From Episyrphus balteatus (taxonomy: Eukaryota; Arthropoda; Insecta; Diptera; Syrphidae): a stretch of 64,000 nt of DNA. The position numbers and the translations under genes were made by a program. Below the pieces are notes generated by a model, which was not told the DNA's origin, did not search any database, and worked only from the letters and a program-made list of their open reading frames with translations. Below, piece after piece: positions 32,271-44,640 of the stretch (position 1 is its first letter; each line of letters begins with the position of its first letter). The DNA lies in NCBI RefSeq assembly GCF_945859705.1, contig NC_079136.1, positions 3,513,501 through 3,577,500 on the forward strand, read 5' to 3'.

Positions 32271-34500
32271 AAAAAAAATATGTATTTATTTTAATACTGT
32301 TGTAATGTCGAAGTTATTTAAAAAATGTGGAAGTAATAAAGAAAATTTCCGCTTGTTTTTAATTTCATCCCTTTTATTGCTACCTACGAATGCAATTGAA
32401 AACAAATTATTAAAGAATCTTAATAATGTAAGGACAGGCACCTATGTACATACGTGGTCACTTATGCAGAGTTTTGCTTTCTTAATACACATTCTATCAA
32501 TAATAAAAAAAAATAATTTTTATAGATGTATGTACATAAATTATTAAATGTCTACAATAAAAACAAAAACAGATGTTTCATTTACGTGATGGATCTTATA
32601 GTTGTTGACAATTTATAAATCGCTATATTTTCCCGCTCAATGGCACATGAAAGTTAACGTATTTATTTTATTGATTGAATCGTGAAATGAATAAATATCA
32701 ATTATGGAAATATTAATTGACATATGTTTATTAAGGGTGCCATTAGCTTGTCTTCTTGAGATGGTTTTAAACGATTCCCTATTTGGGTTATCTTTATCGT
32801 TTACTAGGATTTTTGTAATTTTCTCTGTGACAAGGCATTGACATGTTTACTTTCGGCAACCTTTTACTGGCGGACCAATATCCACTCTAAAAAGTGGATT
32901 TCTATGAACCCGTTTTCACTCGATAAACCTCTTGTGGATAAGTTTCTTTGCAAATCAACTGCAACTTGAACCTTTTTTTACCACGAAACCAATACTTGCC
33001 CCATAAAACAAGTAAAAAATGTATTTATAGATGACGGTAGTTATTATTGAATCTAAAGCTCTAAATTAGATAACCAAGTCTATCAAAATAGATTTAAATG
33101 GCTTAACCATAATTCTTAATGAAAATCTGACTTTAATAAGCTGCAATAATTAGCAGTAATTTGCAATTACAATGAATAAAACATCAGTTTTAAATAATAT
33201 ACAACATCAAGATTGAACTAGAATAAACTCTACACAATTCTATTAAAAATTCAGAAAGTTGAAGAAGTGTGCAATAGAAGAGTAGAAATCAATCTACATA
33301 ATTCTAAAATATTGAAAACGTATATTATATGAAAATAAATGCAAATAAATTAAAGCATCGAACGTCAACACAAGTTGATTTTCATACAAATTACTATGTA
33401 ATATAGTAATATAGTAATTTTAATGATTTTATTTTTATTTGAAATGAAAGTAGAATTTAAAATGTGTTATTTTTTTAAAATTATATATGCCACACGTTTC
33501 TAGGCCTTTTGTATAGTAAATTATTTTTTGCGCCATTTGTATGTTATTTATTCACAAAACATGGAGAAATATATACTTTAATTCAATAAAGAACAATTAA
33601 TTATAATTTATTAAAAATTACTGTGTAATTGAATATTTAAGTAGAAACTTAAAGCGGTGTTTTTGCCAATTCCGGTTTTTTTATAGCACTTCACTAATGT
33701 GATTCAACATTAGTACTTTCCCAAAGGTTTTTGGTTAAACTGTCGAAAATAGCTTTTAAATGTATAAACTGACTTTCTTTCAACTAACATCTAGATAATA
33801 AACTTATTAGAAACGATGTTGTGTGAAACAAAATATTCTTTTTCTTATTAATTTTTTTTGAATACCTATGCATCTTTATTTGATAAATTCATATAAATCA
33901 ATTATTTTTCGAAATTATCTATTAATACGAGTGAAAAACCTTTTCTTAATATTTTATGACAAAGTAAGTTAGTCATCAGAAAGTAAACAGAACATTTGGC
34001 GAGAAGATGGTTTTACAGAATTCTGGAAAATTAAAAAAGTTTAGAAGAGTTTAGAAAATGTTAAAAAGCGAGCCAGAATTTTGATCCCAAATACCTTTTA
34101 ATAAAGTCACTGATAGTTTAACATTAAATCATGCTTATCTTTACAATGTGCTTTGTAGCAAAGGTAATATAATGTAAAATTTCTAACCGCTGATAAATAC
34201 TTGCCGACTGATAGCATCAAAAACCGATTTTTTGGTCAAAATATGTTTCAAAAACCACTTAAAGGAAAGAGCTGATAACGAAAAAGCCATCTTTTTCATT
34301 ATTTTTCTTAATTTTTAAATTTTTTAAGGTATACTTCTTATGGGACGTTGGGTATGAAAATTTGTTTTTTGACAAGAATGTCAAAAAGATTATGAAGCGA
34401 TCGCCATCGCCATCTCCGAGACAATTGGGCAGCAGGGCTGTCGTTTCACCTTAGAAGTGGTTACTTTAGTATTTTAAAATGCAGTACGCCGCAGTACGGT
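32271..34500. other. AT-rich DNA with a family A tail relic
   Basis: ACGAAACCAATACTTGCC then CCATAAAACAAGTAAAAAAT at 32983-33020 matches the 3' hairpin end of family A. The ORF at 32305-32547 has no recognisable domain. Nothing else is recognised. Confidence 0.5.
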
Positions 34501-34511
34501 AAAAAAAAAAA

Positions 34512-34590
34512 CATGTGGCATGTGGCAAGTACCATGTGGCAAGTTGCATGTGGCAAATTGCATGTGGCAAGTTGCATGTGGCAAGTTGCC
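34512..34590. repeat. 14-bp minisatellite
   Basis: Five and a half units of CATGTGGCAAGTTG, with variants GTAC and AATTG. No secondary element is evident. The minus-strand ORF over it (34466-34684) is repetitive and judged spurious. Confidence 0.92.
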
Positions 34591-34837
34591 ACAAAAAACA
34601 AAAATAAAAACGTAAACACTCATAACTCATAAATAAAAGGAAAAGAAAACAACATAGACTAAAACTAAACTTGTAGTGATACAAAGGCCATCAATCGTAG
34701 ATAAAATTTAATTTCTTTTTTCTCAAAAATTTAGCCTTTGAAATTGGTATGAAAATTCTTAATTTCCAATTATAAAGATTTTTTCATGCATAACTATATT
34801 CAAAGAAGTCAGATTGTCTTGGGTTAAGGTACGGACT

Positions 34838-35042
34838 TATGTTGACTTATTAGGACATTTTTTAGATATAGCCTCAATGTAAAAATTTAGTCAGACATAC
34901 ATGTCCTGACTAAACCCCTAGTCCTAGAAAAATGGTTTATACCTTTTTAAAAAGGGTGTTTAATATAGAATTAAACCTCATCAAAAAATTTTACATACCT
35001 ATAGGCTATATCTAAAAAAATGTCCTAATAAGTCAACATATA
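34838..35042. mobile_element. MITE with 37-bp terminal inverted repeats
   Basis: TATGTTGACTTATTAGGACA then TTTTTTAGATATAGCCT (34839-34875) is matched by AGGCTATATCTAAAAAAATG then TCCTAATAAGTCAACATA (about 35002-35040) with one or two differences. A second pair, GTCAGGACATG-like with ACATGTCCTGAC near 34900, lies inside. The ends lack a clear target duplication. Confidence 0.8.
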
Positions 35043-35284
35043 CCTATTTTAAATGAGAAAAAACTTTAAAAATCTGAAAAAATTAGGGGATTTTTTTTTT
35101 ATTATTTAGAAACAGTTTTTCCACTTAGGAACTTGATTCCCGAAAAAAACCTAAATAACGAACGCCCTATTGTACACACATTTTCTTACAACATTTTTAG
35201 CCACCTTAACTTGATCGAAGAGTTAATTTGCCATGAAAAGTGTTTTTGAGCCATTTTAAAGTTAGACTTGGTTTTCGTGTTAAA

Positions 35285-36455
35285 TCAAAATAAAATGCAC
35301 GACTGGGGTAGCACGTACTTGCTCTTGCAGTTCGAAGCACTTTTATGTTGGTCTACTTGTAGATTTTAAAAGCTAGATCTAAATTTAAAAAAAAAAAATT
35401 GATATTGGGAAAGAGCCGACATTTAGGGCAAAATTTTGTTAAATGAAAACAATTTTTTTTTTGTTATTTGACTTTTTTGAGAAAAAATAAAAATGCAGTT
35501 TTATTGCCACTGCTCTAAATATTACGTATACAAAGTTTAATCAAAATCGTTAGAGCCGTTTTCGAGAAATTCGTAATATCGTATTTTTCAGAATTACATA
35601 AAAATCATCTGTACCAAATTTGAAGAAAATCCATCCACCCGTTTAGGCTGTGGAAATGTGTACAGATGGACGCACGGACGGAATTGCGGGACCCACTTTT
35701 TCGGAATTCTCCATCATCGTAATGTTGGTTTTGATTAAAACCTCAATTTTTACTTGCTCTATAGGGCAAGTATTGGTTTCGTGTAGAAAAAAAAATCGAG
35801 GTTTTAATCAAAACCAACATTACGATGATGGAGAAGATCATAAAAGTGGTTTTCGTCATGCCGTCCGTCGGTCTGTGCGTCTGTACGTCCATCTGTACAT
35901 GGAGCTAGGGCCTAAACGGATGGATGGATTTGCTTGAAACTTGGTACAGATGATTTTTACGTAATTCCCTAGGACCGTTTTTTTTATTTTTTTAATATCT
36001 CTAATTTAACGCATATCTCCCATATAACGTTTTCGAGGTATTTCAAATTTCTCGAAAACGGCTCTAACGATTTCGTTTAAATTTGGTGTGCGCAGTACTC
36101 TTATTGATTCCAACAAAACTGCGTTTTTAGTTTTTCTCAAAAAATGCCGAGAGCGGAAATATGGCGTTGCCGTTTTTCAAAAATTGACATTTTTTTTAAG
36201 TTCATATATTTCATCAAAGAATAAGTCAATTTTTTCAAAATTCACAGACATCATAGGTATTGAAGTGTAAAATGTAAAAAAAAATTAAAAAAAAAAGTTT
36301 TTCAAAAAATATTTAAAAAATTGAATTTTTTTAACTTTCGATTTTTTTTTTGTTTTTATTTTTTTTTTCTCCACAAAATCTTAAATTTCCAATAGATATT
36401 TAAGATAAAGAAGCTTTGAACTACAAGAGCAAGTACGTGCGACCCAGTCGTGCAT
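35285..36455. mobile_element. Palindromic double copy of family A
   Basis: Two family A copies lie tail to tail. The left one runs from AAAATGCACGACTGGGGTAG (35287) and the right one ends with CCCAGTCGTGCATTTTATTT (36441). The 38 bases at 35707-35744 are the exact reverse complement of 35798-35835. The 53-bp centre holds the tail hairpin ACTTGCTCTATAGGGCAAGT. Both arms keep short GAC/CTGT microsatellite remnants and the AACGGCTCTAACGATTT block. Just beyond the right arm another tail follows (CAAGAAACCAATACTTGCCC, about 36468). A head-to-tail and tail-to-tail arrangement could come from rolling-circle or template-switch events. Confidence 0.85.
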
Positions 36456-38186
36456 TTTATTTTTTTCGACAAGAAACCAATACTTGCCCTATAGAGCAAA
36501 TAAAAATTGAAAACGTGGTCGGTTGCCGTTTTCTCAGAAATGCACCAATGGATTTAGTAGCATTATTGGCTCAAATATACTTTTATGCCAAGGAATCAAA
36601 TGCAGCAATAAAAACTCTTGAACGAATTTGTTCCATTCAAAAGTGTCTATTCAATAGACTATTATATCTATATTATTGAAATATCAAATTAATAAAATTT
36701 TGTTCGAAAAAAGAGTAATTTAATGGATTACGCAAGTTTTTATGTTGAACTCACTTATTTCACTATCTTAAAACAAACAATTAAAAAGAAAAACATCAGA
36801 TTATTGGAAAATGTTACTGGTAATTAATTTTAAAATATCACATTTTTCTGTATAAATTAATAAAATTTAAATCAAAATCCTAAGTAAATCGTTTCAAATT
36901 TTAAGACTGCAGCTTAAAATAAAGGCAAACAGACAAAATCTTACTGTACTTCCTGTATGTATCTCGATTTGCATTTCTTTACGATCATCCCCTTCCCCTA
37001 CAGTTTCTATATCGCAAGTAAAATTAACATACAGCGCGTTTTTTGAAAGGTATAAATTAATATTTCATAGAAATGGAAGACCCAAAGATTTATATGGGAA
37101 AACAGAAACAGCAAGAACTTATTACAACAAATTGATGTATTTTTTATTCAAATTTATAGTAAATGTATCAATTACACACAGCAGTGATTAATATTCGCAA
37201 TCATGTTAGCACGTAAAGATAGCAACATTTTCGATAAGTGGTATATTTAATACAATGTAACTTATTTACGCAAGATTGTTGCAAATTGATACAAGAATTC
37301 TTTTACCAATTATATTGGTATTCTAAATGTGCGCATATTAATTTTTGTAAATTACCTAAACCATAATAAAAAAATTAAATGAATATTCTCTATTAACTAA
37401 AATAAGATAGCAAAAGTCAGTCAGCCATCATTAAGTCTCATGTGTCAAGATATATGCAAGCAGACAAAGATTTATTTAATTGATTCGGTATTTATCAGCA
37501 GGATAAATTAAATCCACGCGAAGCATAAATTTATTAAATGTTTTTTTTTTTTTCTTTTTTTTTTTATTTTGTGACCTATAGGCGTTATAAAGTAACATTA
37601 TGATCCTCGGTATAAGAGTTTAAAGCGCTGCTTGGTGACGGCACCCGTGGCGCGTGTGCTCTTTTGCTTACATTTTATTTTTGATGTCCTAGTTATGATA
37701 GTCAATTGAATTATAATTCGATATTGGCTGCGTAGTTTAATGCTTATCTATGGAGATTCCAAGGTAATCTTGGTTACTTGTTACGCGCAACAATGTAGGT
37801 CTTATAATGTTTGTCCACAAAATTCAAACGGGGGCAGCTCAAAATTCGACAACTTTTGGTTGGAAAACTATTAATGTGTTTTAATTTTTGTTTAAATTTT
37901 GTACATGTTACATGGAAACTATAAGCTTGAAAGAATCAAATGAAAAATTTCGACATAAAATGAAAATTAATGATTTAAATAAAAAAATTATAATTTATTT
38001 TTAACATCTTCTCACTTGAGTGTCAGATTGGCAGTACTAATTTAACTTGTTAACTAGTTAATCTTACTAATTAGTTTATTACGAGTTATTCTAATTGAAC
38101 TTATTTTTCGACTATATGTATACATTCATTTGAAACATCAGATTCATGATAAAATAACGTTACATATACTTAACAATTATAAAAAT
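36456..38186. other. AT-rich DNA with family A tail relics
   Basis: A family A tail lies at about 36464-36505. A worn 3' part lies at about 36905-37030, including CAAACAGACAAAATC and CTATATCGCAAGTAAAAT. A less AT-rich patch at 37565-37690 (GTGACGGCACCCGTGGCGCG) is not recognised. No gene is seen. Confidence 0.5.
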
Positions 38187-38466
38187 AAAATGCACATACT
38201 ACTTGCTTTTATGGTAAAAGTTACTCTAATGTTGAGGCTTTTTATTGAACAAAATTATAGGGAAAATTTGATATTTTTGAGGAGTTTCATAAGTAGTGAA
38301 AAAAAAAAAATAAAATCTGTTTTTATAATGGACTAAATACCATTTTAAATGAACCAAGTATGCCATTTGATTTCTTGTATAAAATAGAATTTTTAGAAAA
38401 AAAAAAAATCGAAAATCGTTAGAACCATTTAAAAAAAAAAAAAACAATTTTTTATATAAACTCTTG
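38187..38466 (+). mobile_element. Family A, 5' part (same subfamily as copy 1)
   Basis: AAAATGCAC at 38187 and then TACTTGCTTTTATGGTAAAA, TAATGTTGAGGCTTTTTATT and TATGCCATTTGATTTCTTGT follow copy 1 (1626-1900) in order. The matching 3' part resumes at about 40060. These may be two halves of one copy, split by later insertions including the Transib-like element at 38762. Confidence 0.75.
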
Positions 38467-38761
38467 CTCAAAATTAACGCACAGTTTTTTCTTCTTTAGT
38501 TATACCCCTGCATCTTATTTAAAATGGCTTTAAAATTATTTGTTGTATTTTTTTTTTTGTGTTTGCTTATTGTTAAGCAAGTCAGAAAAATGCTAAACTG
38601 CAACAGTATTATCAACCAAAAAAAAAAAGATAAACCAAATTTAGCAATTCAAAGTCTGGAAACTGATATTAAAATAATTTTTGTTTTTTAAGAAAAAAAA
38701 TTTAAAAAAATGGAAGCACGAGACAGTTCTTTAAAATAATTTTATTCAATACTTATCGTTG

Positions 38762-39881
38762 CACAGTTGGGCGGAAAAAAACCAACTTTCGGAAGTACGA
38801 TTTATTTTGATACTGCACGTGTTTCTAACAGTAAAGAATCATAAAATGAAAACTGTTTTTCAGAAAAAAAATTGTGGGCCTGGAGATTATCGCTCAAAGT
38901 TGGAAAATAGTGAAAACTGATAAAAATACAAGTAGTTTCAAAATGATCCATTTACCGTATAATTTCAAGGTTTGAACTAACTTTTTTTGTAAATAGGCTA
39001 AAAATAAATTGACAAACAATATGGTACATTAGTTTAGCGAAAAAGAATTGAATACGATTTTTTTGACAAAAAACATTCCGTTTTAGTGACTTTTTATGTT
39101 CACATAAGGTTTTAAGTACTTCCTCTGTTTGCCTCTGTTGGCGGATAGGTTTCGTTAGATAGTGTTAAATCTCTGCAATAGTTTTCAAAAAAAATCTCAC
39201 CCGAAGACGTCCGTATTCGGTTTTTATAGCAATTTCAATCTGAAAGGAGTTTGTGTTAATGAAACCTGCATTTCACATTTACCTATTAAAACAAATGTTT
39301 TTTCACTAAGCCACTTTTTTGACTTTATTTATAACTATCGGAATCGGAATACAGTAAAACTGGTTATTTGAAGCCTCTCTTATCTTTAGTTCCACTTGTT
39401 TCCAAAAAAAGGATGGAATGATTTGATGGAATGTTCCGCTAATTGAAGGAAAAGTTTAGGCTTGGTAGCCGTTTAAATTTTAGAACTAACCAAGGAAAAA
39501 AAAGTTTCCAAAAAAGTTAAATTTTGAAAAAAATGCCATACCAACCGTTTTTGGATATTTTTCCTTTCTTGAAAATTTTTGAATTTTTTTTTTTGATTTA
39601 TGTAAAATTTAAACGGTATTTATTAATAAAATGTTCAAATAAACTCAAAAGAATTTGATTTTTCTAAAAAAGCGATTGGAAGTAAGTCATTTACAGCTGC
39701 AAAAACTTGATTTCAGATTTTTTAATATAATTTTTTTCTGAGTGGACGTGGCAATGGGTGGTCATTGATGTAGGTTTGTCTTGCTATTAGCTACCTTTCC
39801 TGCAAATTTCATGAAAATTGGTTCAGTAGTTTACTCTTAATTGAGTTTTTTCCGGTCTCCCATACAAGGTGCCCCACTGTG
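38762..39881. mobile_element. Transib-like non-autonomous element 1
   Basis: The element is bounded by CACAGTT (left, one base off CACAGTG) and CACTGTG (right), and flanked by a perfect 5-bp duplication CGTTG (38757-38761 and 39882-39886). CACWRTG ends plus 5-bp duplications define the Transib superfamily, related to RAG1. The 1120 bp are a near copy, inverted, of 48338-49696, and lack about 235 bp present there. The right end, read inward, has CACAGTG, 23 bp, then AAAAAACTC. No transposase ORF remains. Confidence 0.82.
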
Positions 39882-40059
39882 CGTTGTTTCCTCTAGCGCA
39901 TATTTACTCCGTACGTGTTATAAAGCAGATTTTACTCCATGAAAATGTATGACTCATCTCTAAAAGGTTCGCTGGTTGACAGATAGACTTCAGCACACCT
40001 CTCCAAATCTTCCCCACAAACATTTTATTCCATACCTTCACTTTTAATCTCCTGTCTTT

Positions 40060-41258
40060 TTTGAAAAAAATTTAATATTACCTTTATCTGAACGCTTTTG
40101 TATAAAAATTTTCGTTGAAATCGGGTTAATCTTGTACGAGATATTTAGAAACCAAAACAACCTTAATATGGTAGGTACCGTTTATAACCGTACAAAAAAT
40201 ATTCTTTTTATTTCAAAAGTTGGAGCCATTTTTGAAATAAATTAACTTTTCTATATCCGTTATATGGCAGGTACCGTTGGTTTTGGTCATAAAAAAAATT
40301 TTTACTTTCCCCTCTAGGGAATAACCCAAAAAAAATCATGTGTGCAATTCACACGTGGTAGAAGTGAAACCTTAAAAAATAATTTTTCTTGAAAAAAAAA
40401 AATTACACCATAAAAAGCTTACAAGTTTTCCTAAAGAATAAAGTCATACTTAAATTTTTACAATGCGCAAAAAGTATAAAAATAATAATTTTTTCAAAAA
40501 ATGATTTTTCATGAAAAAAGCAAAAAAAATTTTTTTTTTCTTCTAACACCATTAAATTCATTTTTTTTAAATGACAATCTATAATAGATTTTATATCATC
40601 TGAAAGCTTATTATTTCACATTTTATATGATGCTTCAGTCATATTTCTACGATACCTACAAAAAAGTAAGAATGACTGTACTTTCTACACTGGTGGCTGG
40701 TCATCGGCAATAGATCTGCACAGTTGTTTTGAGGTATTTTTCAAGTTTTTCAATTTTAGATTGTGTAACTTGTAGAGCACGTGCCATTATGTGTAATATA
40801 TCAAATAAAAGGTAAAATTATCAGCATGCTTAATAGAATTAAATATAATTTGTATGTGCTTTAGATCAAAAGATATAACGTGTTTAGAAAAAGAACATCT
40901 TTTTACCGTTATCTCAGGATTTTGAATATGAAATTAACTGAAATGTTTTACATTTAAAGTCTTTTCTATTATCTATCTACAGTATTAATTTCATGCATCT
41001 ATCTATTAACAAAAAAGGGTAAAATCAAATGATTTTCATGTCGCTTTTTCGTTTTACCGTATTTCAAATCACTACGATACTTAAAAAGTTTTCACTTTAA
41101 AAAGTTTGAAGAAAATCACTTCACTCGATTAGGCTGTAGCTCGAGGATAGAATTGGCATTCTCCATCATCGTAATGTCATATAAAATTGTTATCTCGAGT
41201 TCGATTTTTTTTACGAATCCTGAATTCTCCCTGTACCTACATCGCAAGTAAAAATTAT
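40060..41258 (+). mobile_element. Family A, 3' part, with an internal insertion
   Basis: Matches copy 1 from GTATAAAAATTTTC..GAAATCGGGTTAAT (about 40110) through GGCAGGTACCGTTGGTTTTG and CCCTCTAGGGAAT. It is then interrupted at about 40325-41095 by about 770 bp of unrelated AT-rich sequence. It resumes with AGTTTGAAGAAAATCACTTC and ends CATCGCAAGTAAAAAT. The GACA microsatellite of copy 1 is nearly deleted here. The inserted sequence has no recognised ends. Confidence 0.75.
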
Positions 41259-41433
41259 AAACTTAACATCTGCTCATTTAAAGGGTCAAATTTTCAGCAC
41301 TTATTCAACGCGTTAACTAATTAAAATAGTTAATTCTGTAATCCTTTATTAGTCTCCAATTGATTCAAGAGGCAAAATTTGAGAAGGCTAAAAGCTTTGA
41401 GAGAAGAACATGAGCTATATTTTATTAACTTAA

Positions 41434-41605
41434 GGGCCAATTTTTCAATAGTCAGATAAACCTCAGATAGAGCTTATTCCTAGAAATAAAAGTTTTTTAA
41501 ATTGACATTTATTCTTCTGATAAATTTAACTGACGATTAAAAAATCAGGACTAAGTTCCCTTAAAAACCAGTTGAATTAAATCGGAGTTAGCTTTAATCT
41601 GGGCC
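41434..41605. mobile_element. Harbinger-like MITE with GGGCC ends
   Basis: Begins GGGCCAATTTTTCAATAGTC and ends AATCTGGGCC, so both ends read GGGCC or GGCCC inward. The borders are TTAA and TTAG, compatible with the TWA duplication of PIF/Harbinger elements. The left half recurs at 47761, where it is interrupted by family A, giving a clean pre-insertion reference. Confidence 0.65.
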
Positions 41606-42639
41606 TTAGAGTTCCAGTTGTTAAATTTATCACGAGCAATACAATAAATTTTAATTGAACTTATTTTTCGATTAGATGTATTCATTTAAAACATAATTTT
41701 TATGATAAAATAACGTTACATAGACTTTAATATTGAAAAAAAGTCGAAAAATTATTTTCTGGTTATTCATTCAACTATATAAAATCCGTCCCTGTAAATT
41801 ATTTAGAAAGGCTGAGTTGAATCTTGCATATATTTTTTGCGTTTTTATTTATTACAAAAATAATTACACTTACAAGATATATTTTGTTTAAATTATCCGG
41901 TTTACACCAAGTGAACTGCAATAAACTATCAGTAATTTCAGTATTAGTATTTCTATTTTTTTTTTCTCAATCAACACTTTTTGCGATCTACATTTTACTA
42001 TCAAACTGGATAGTTTTTGATTATGTATATCTTTTTGAATAAGATGTAAATGAACTTCTTGTTGGTACGGGCAGTCAAATATCAGACATAAACTACTTTA
42101 ACATTATTTTATGAGATTTGAAATGGAACTGCAAAACTAGAATAAAATTGCAAAATAATGAATTATTTAAATTTCGATCCGAACACTGAACCCAAATTTT
42201 AATTTATTGTTTTTTTTATTTGTTAACTTTGAGACGAGTGATCTAATAGTCTAAGTGACAGAAATCCAATTGCATAAGGTGCTAGGTTAGATAGAAATTA
42301 TTGGTCCGTTGTTGTACCATGATTTTGCAAGGAACTTCCTCACTAATTGAACCAGTTGGAGCTTTAATTAAAGCAGTGAAGGTTGAAGATGTGATGCTAT
42401 GATCACTGTGATAGTTTTTTTTATCTTTTTTATGTAGCTGAAAGGAATTACATCGATTCTAAATTATTATGTTGAATCTAGTAGTGGCAACTGTTTTCTT
42501 TAATCATCGCTAAGTGTTATCAACTTTGCAGATAGTTAACATTTTAAGGCGAAGAAAACTTAAACCCAATTATATAAAATCGGGATTGTTTCTCTTTATT
42601 AAATATATGTATTTCGTCGCTTTAAAACAAAAATGCTTA
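41606..42639. other. AT-rich DNA without a recognisable gene
   Basis: The ORF at 41824-42042 is hydrophobic and AT-driven, with no recognised domain. TTATTTTTCGA..AGATGTATTCATTT repeats a motif near 38103, perhaps from a duplicated segment. Nothing else is seen. Confidence 0.45.
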
Positions 42640-42862
42640 ATTTTATGTTACGTATTCGAAAAGCTTATCATCGTAATTTTCATGATATGATCAAATCAAA
42701 AAACGATTTTGCAGGCTAGCAAAAATTACGTATACACCACAGTGAACATATTTTTTTTTGTTTTTTGTTATTTTTTATTTTCCAACATTTATAAAAAAAA
42801 CATCATCAAATTGAATTTTAGAAAAAATCATTAGAAAATAAAATGAATTTCAATATTTCGTA

Positions 42863-42984
42863 AATATTTTAAATTCGATATTTGAATTGTATATGACCTG
42901 TAAAATAGAAAATTATTTTACAAATATTTTAAATTCGATATTTGAATTGTATATGACCTGTAAAATAGAAAATTATTTTACAAA
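42863..42984. repeat. Exact 60-bp tandem duplication
   Basis: The 60 bases beginning AAATATTTTAAATTCGATAT and containing GAATTGTATATGACCTGTAA occur twice in a row without a difference, so the duplication is recent. Confidence 0.97.
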
Positions 42985-43411
42985 GATTGGTTTCGAAAAC
43001 AATTGATCTTTGAATGCAAAATATTTTTTTAAAACGTTTTTGAAATTCATATAAAGAAAATTAATTTTGTTAAGAAGAATCAATTTGAAAAAAAAAAAAT
43101 TCAATACAAAAAAAATATAGACGTTTTTACAAATTTAAATCTTTTAAAATTATTTTAAAATTATTTGTTACCTTTTAAGAAAATTGCTTTTTTCATTCAA
43201 GAATTTTTTTTTTGAGTTTTGAACTTTTCAACTACAAAAATTACAGGAAAAACGTGTTTGACAATAAAATAGGGGTTTTGACTTAAATTAAAAAGACATC
43301 TGTTTCGTTTGATGAAACAATTTGAAAGGAACTTATAAGTCTCGTATGAAGAAACAAATATTTTCAAATTTAAATGTGGTATCATGCTTTCATTTCATAT
43401 TCAAAGATATA

Positions 43412-44543
43412 CACTAGCCCAAAAAATTAAGGGAACAAAAAAAAATCGTGATTTTTTTAGTGATATTCGATAGGCTGTATCTCAGTAAAAAATGATCGCA
43501 TCATGACAAAATAAAAAGCGTGTAAAAGCTCTATTCTTCTCATTTTAGGATTAAATGTTAAAATATTTTCTTTTTCACGGTAAAATTTTCCAATTTTTGT
43601 TTGTTTTTACTTTTCTCTTAAGAAAGTGGGAAAATTTTTTCTGAAAAAATGATTATTATTTTTAGAAAGGCTATTTATTTGGCTTTAAGATTCATTTTTT
43701 TTTCAAACTTCTGCGATTTTTTTTAACTGCAATATAAGTCATCAAACCGAAAACCATACTTTTGACTTTGACTATCAATATCTCAACAACGGATCACTGT
43801 ACAGAATACTCAAGGACACATTTAAAAACTTCATTTAATTTTCTGCAAAGAAATTAAGTTTGCTTTGTTAAACAAATTGTTTTCTTATTTTTTAGATTAA
43901 TTTAGAAAAGCTATCAAAATAGGCATTTTTACGGTTTTTTTTAGAAAATTTACCGCTATTTAATTTCTATGGGTGATAAGATTAAACTGAGGCTTAATTA
44001 TTGAAGCTTAATGTACCTGAAATTAATATGCAAAGTTTCAGACTTATTCATCAAGCAGTTTTTCTGTTGTGAGGGTTTGAATTTTTGAGATGAAGTAAAA
44101 CACCATATTTCTGCAGGTCTAAATGATACTTACTTCTTTGAACTTTTTTATGAGCAAAATCAAATTCTTTTAAGTTTATTTGAACATTTTATTGATAAAT
44201 ATCGTTTAAATTAAAGATAAACCAAGAAAAAAAAATTCAAAATTAGGAAAAACATCCAAAAATGGTATAAAAAGCCTTTTTTCAAAAATTAACTTTTTTT
44301 GAAAATTTTTAATTTTTCCTTAGTTTATCTTTAATTTAAACGATATTTATCAATAAAATGTTCAAATAAACTTAAAAGAATTTGATTTTGCTCATAAAAA
44401 AGTTCAAAGAAGTAAGTCATTTAGACCTGCAGAAATATGGTGTTTTACTTCATCTCAAAAATTCAAACCCTCACAACAGAAAAACTGAATATCACTAAAA
44501 AATTCACGATATTTTTTTGTTCCCTTAATTTTTTGGGCTAGTG
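43412..44543. mobile_element. Tc1/mariner-type non-autonomous palindromic element
   Basis: The terminal repeats CACTAGCCCAAAAAATTAAG then GGAACAAAAAAA are perfect at both ends and flanked by TA (43410-43411 and 44544-44545). The TA duplication and the CACTAGCCCAAAAA-style end fit Tc1/mariner. The right half is a long hairpin: 44055-44259 pairs with about 44290-44485 (CTGTTGTGAGGGTTTGAATT and its complement near 44462-44480). There is no transposase. A segment of about 200 bp near the hairpin centre is also found in the Transib-like elements. Confidence 0.88.
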
Positions 44544-44558
44544 TATTAAAAGAATAAG

Positions 44559-44640
44559 AACGAAGAAAAAAATAACAAAAATAATAAAAAATTATTAAAA
44601 TTATTTTTATTTTAAGTGGAGTTGAGGTCACTTGAACTTA
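44559..44640. repeat. Relic of the 315-bp satellite without its ribozyme
   Basis: ACGAAGAAAAAAATAACAAA, AATAATAAAAAATTATTAAA and TTTTAAGTGGAG follow the satellite unit. The sequence then switches to TTGAGGTCACTTGAACTT, the complement of another part of the unit (AAGTTCAAGTGACCTCAA). The ribozyme portion is absent. This shows that the satellite sequence, or the element it came from, inserted elsewhere, and that its ends are inverted repeats. Confidence 0.8.

Noticed and set aside
34512..34590. CRISPR-like spaced repeats
   Set aside because: Units are contiguous 14-mers without spacers in eukaryotic DNA, so it is a minisatellite.
37565..37690. Possible tRNA in the GC-richer patch
   Set aside because: No cloverleaf with A and B box could be drawn by eye.
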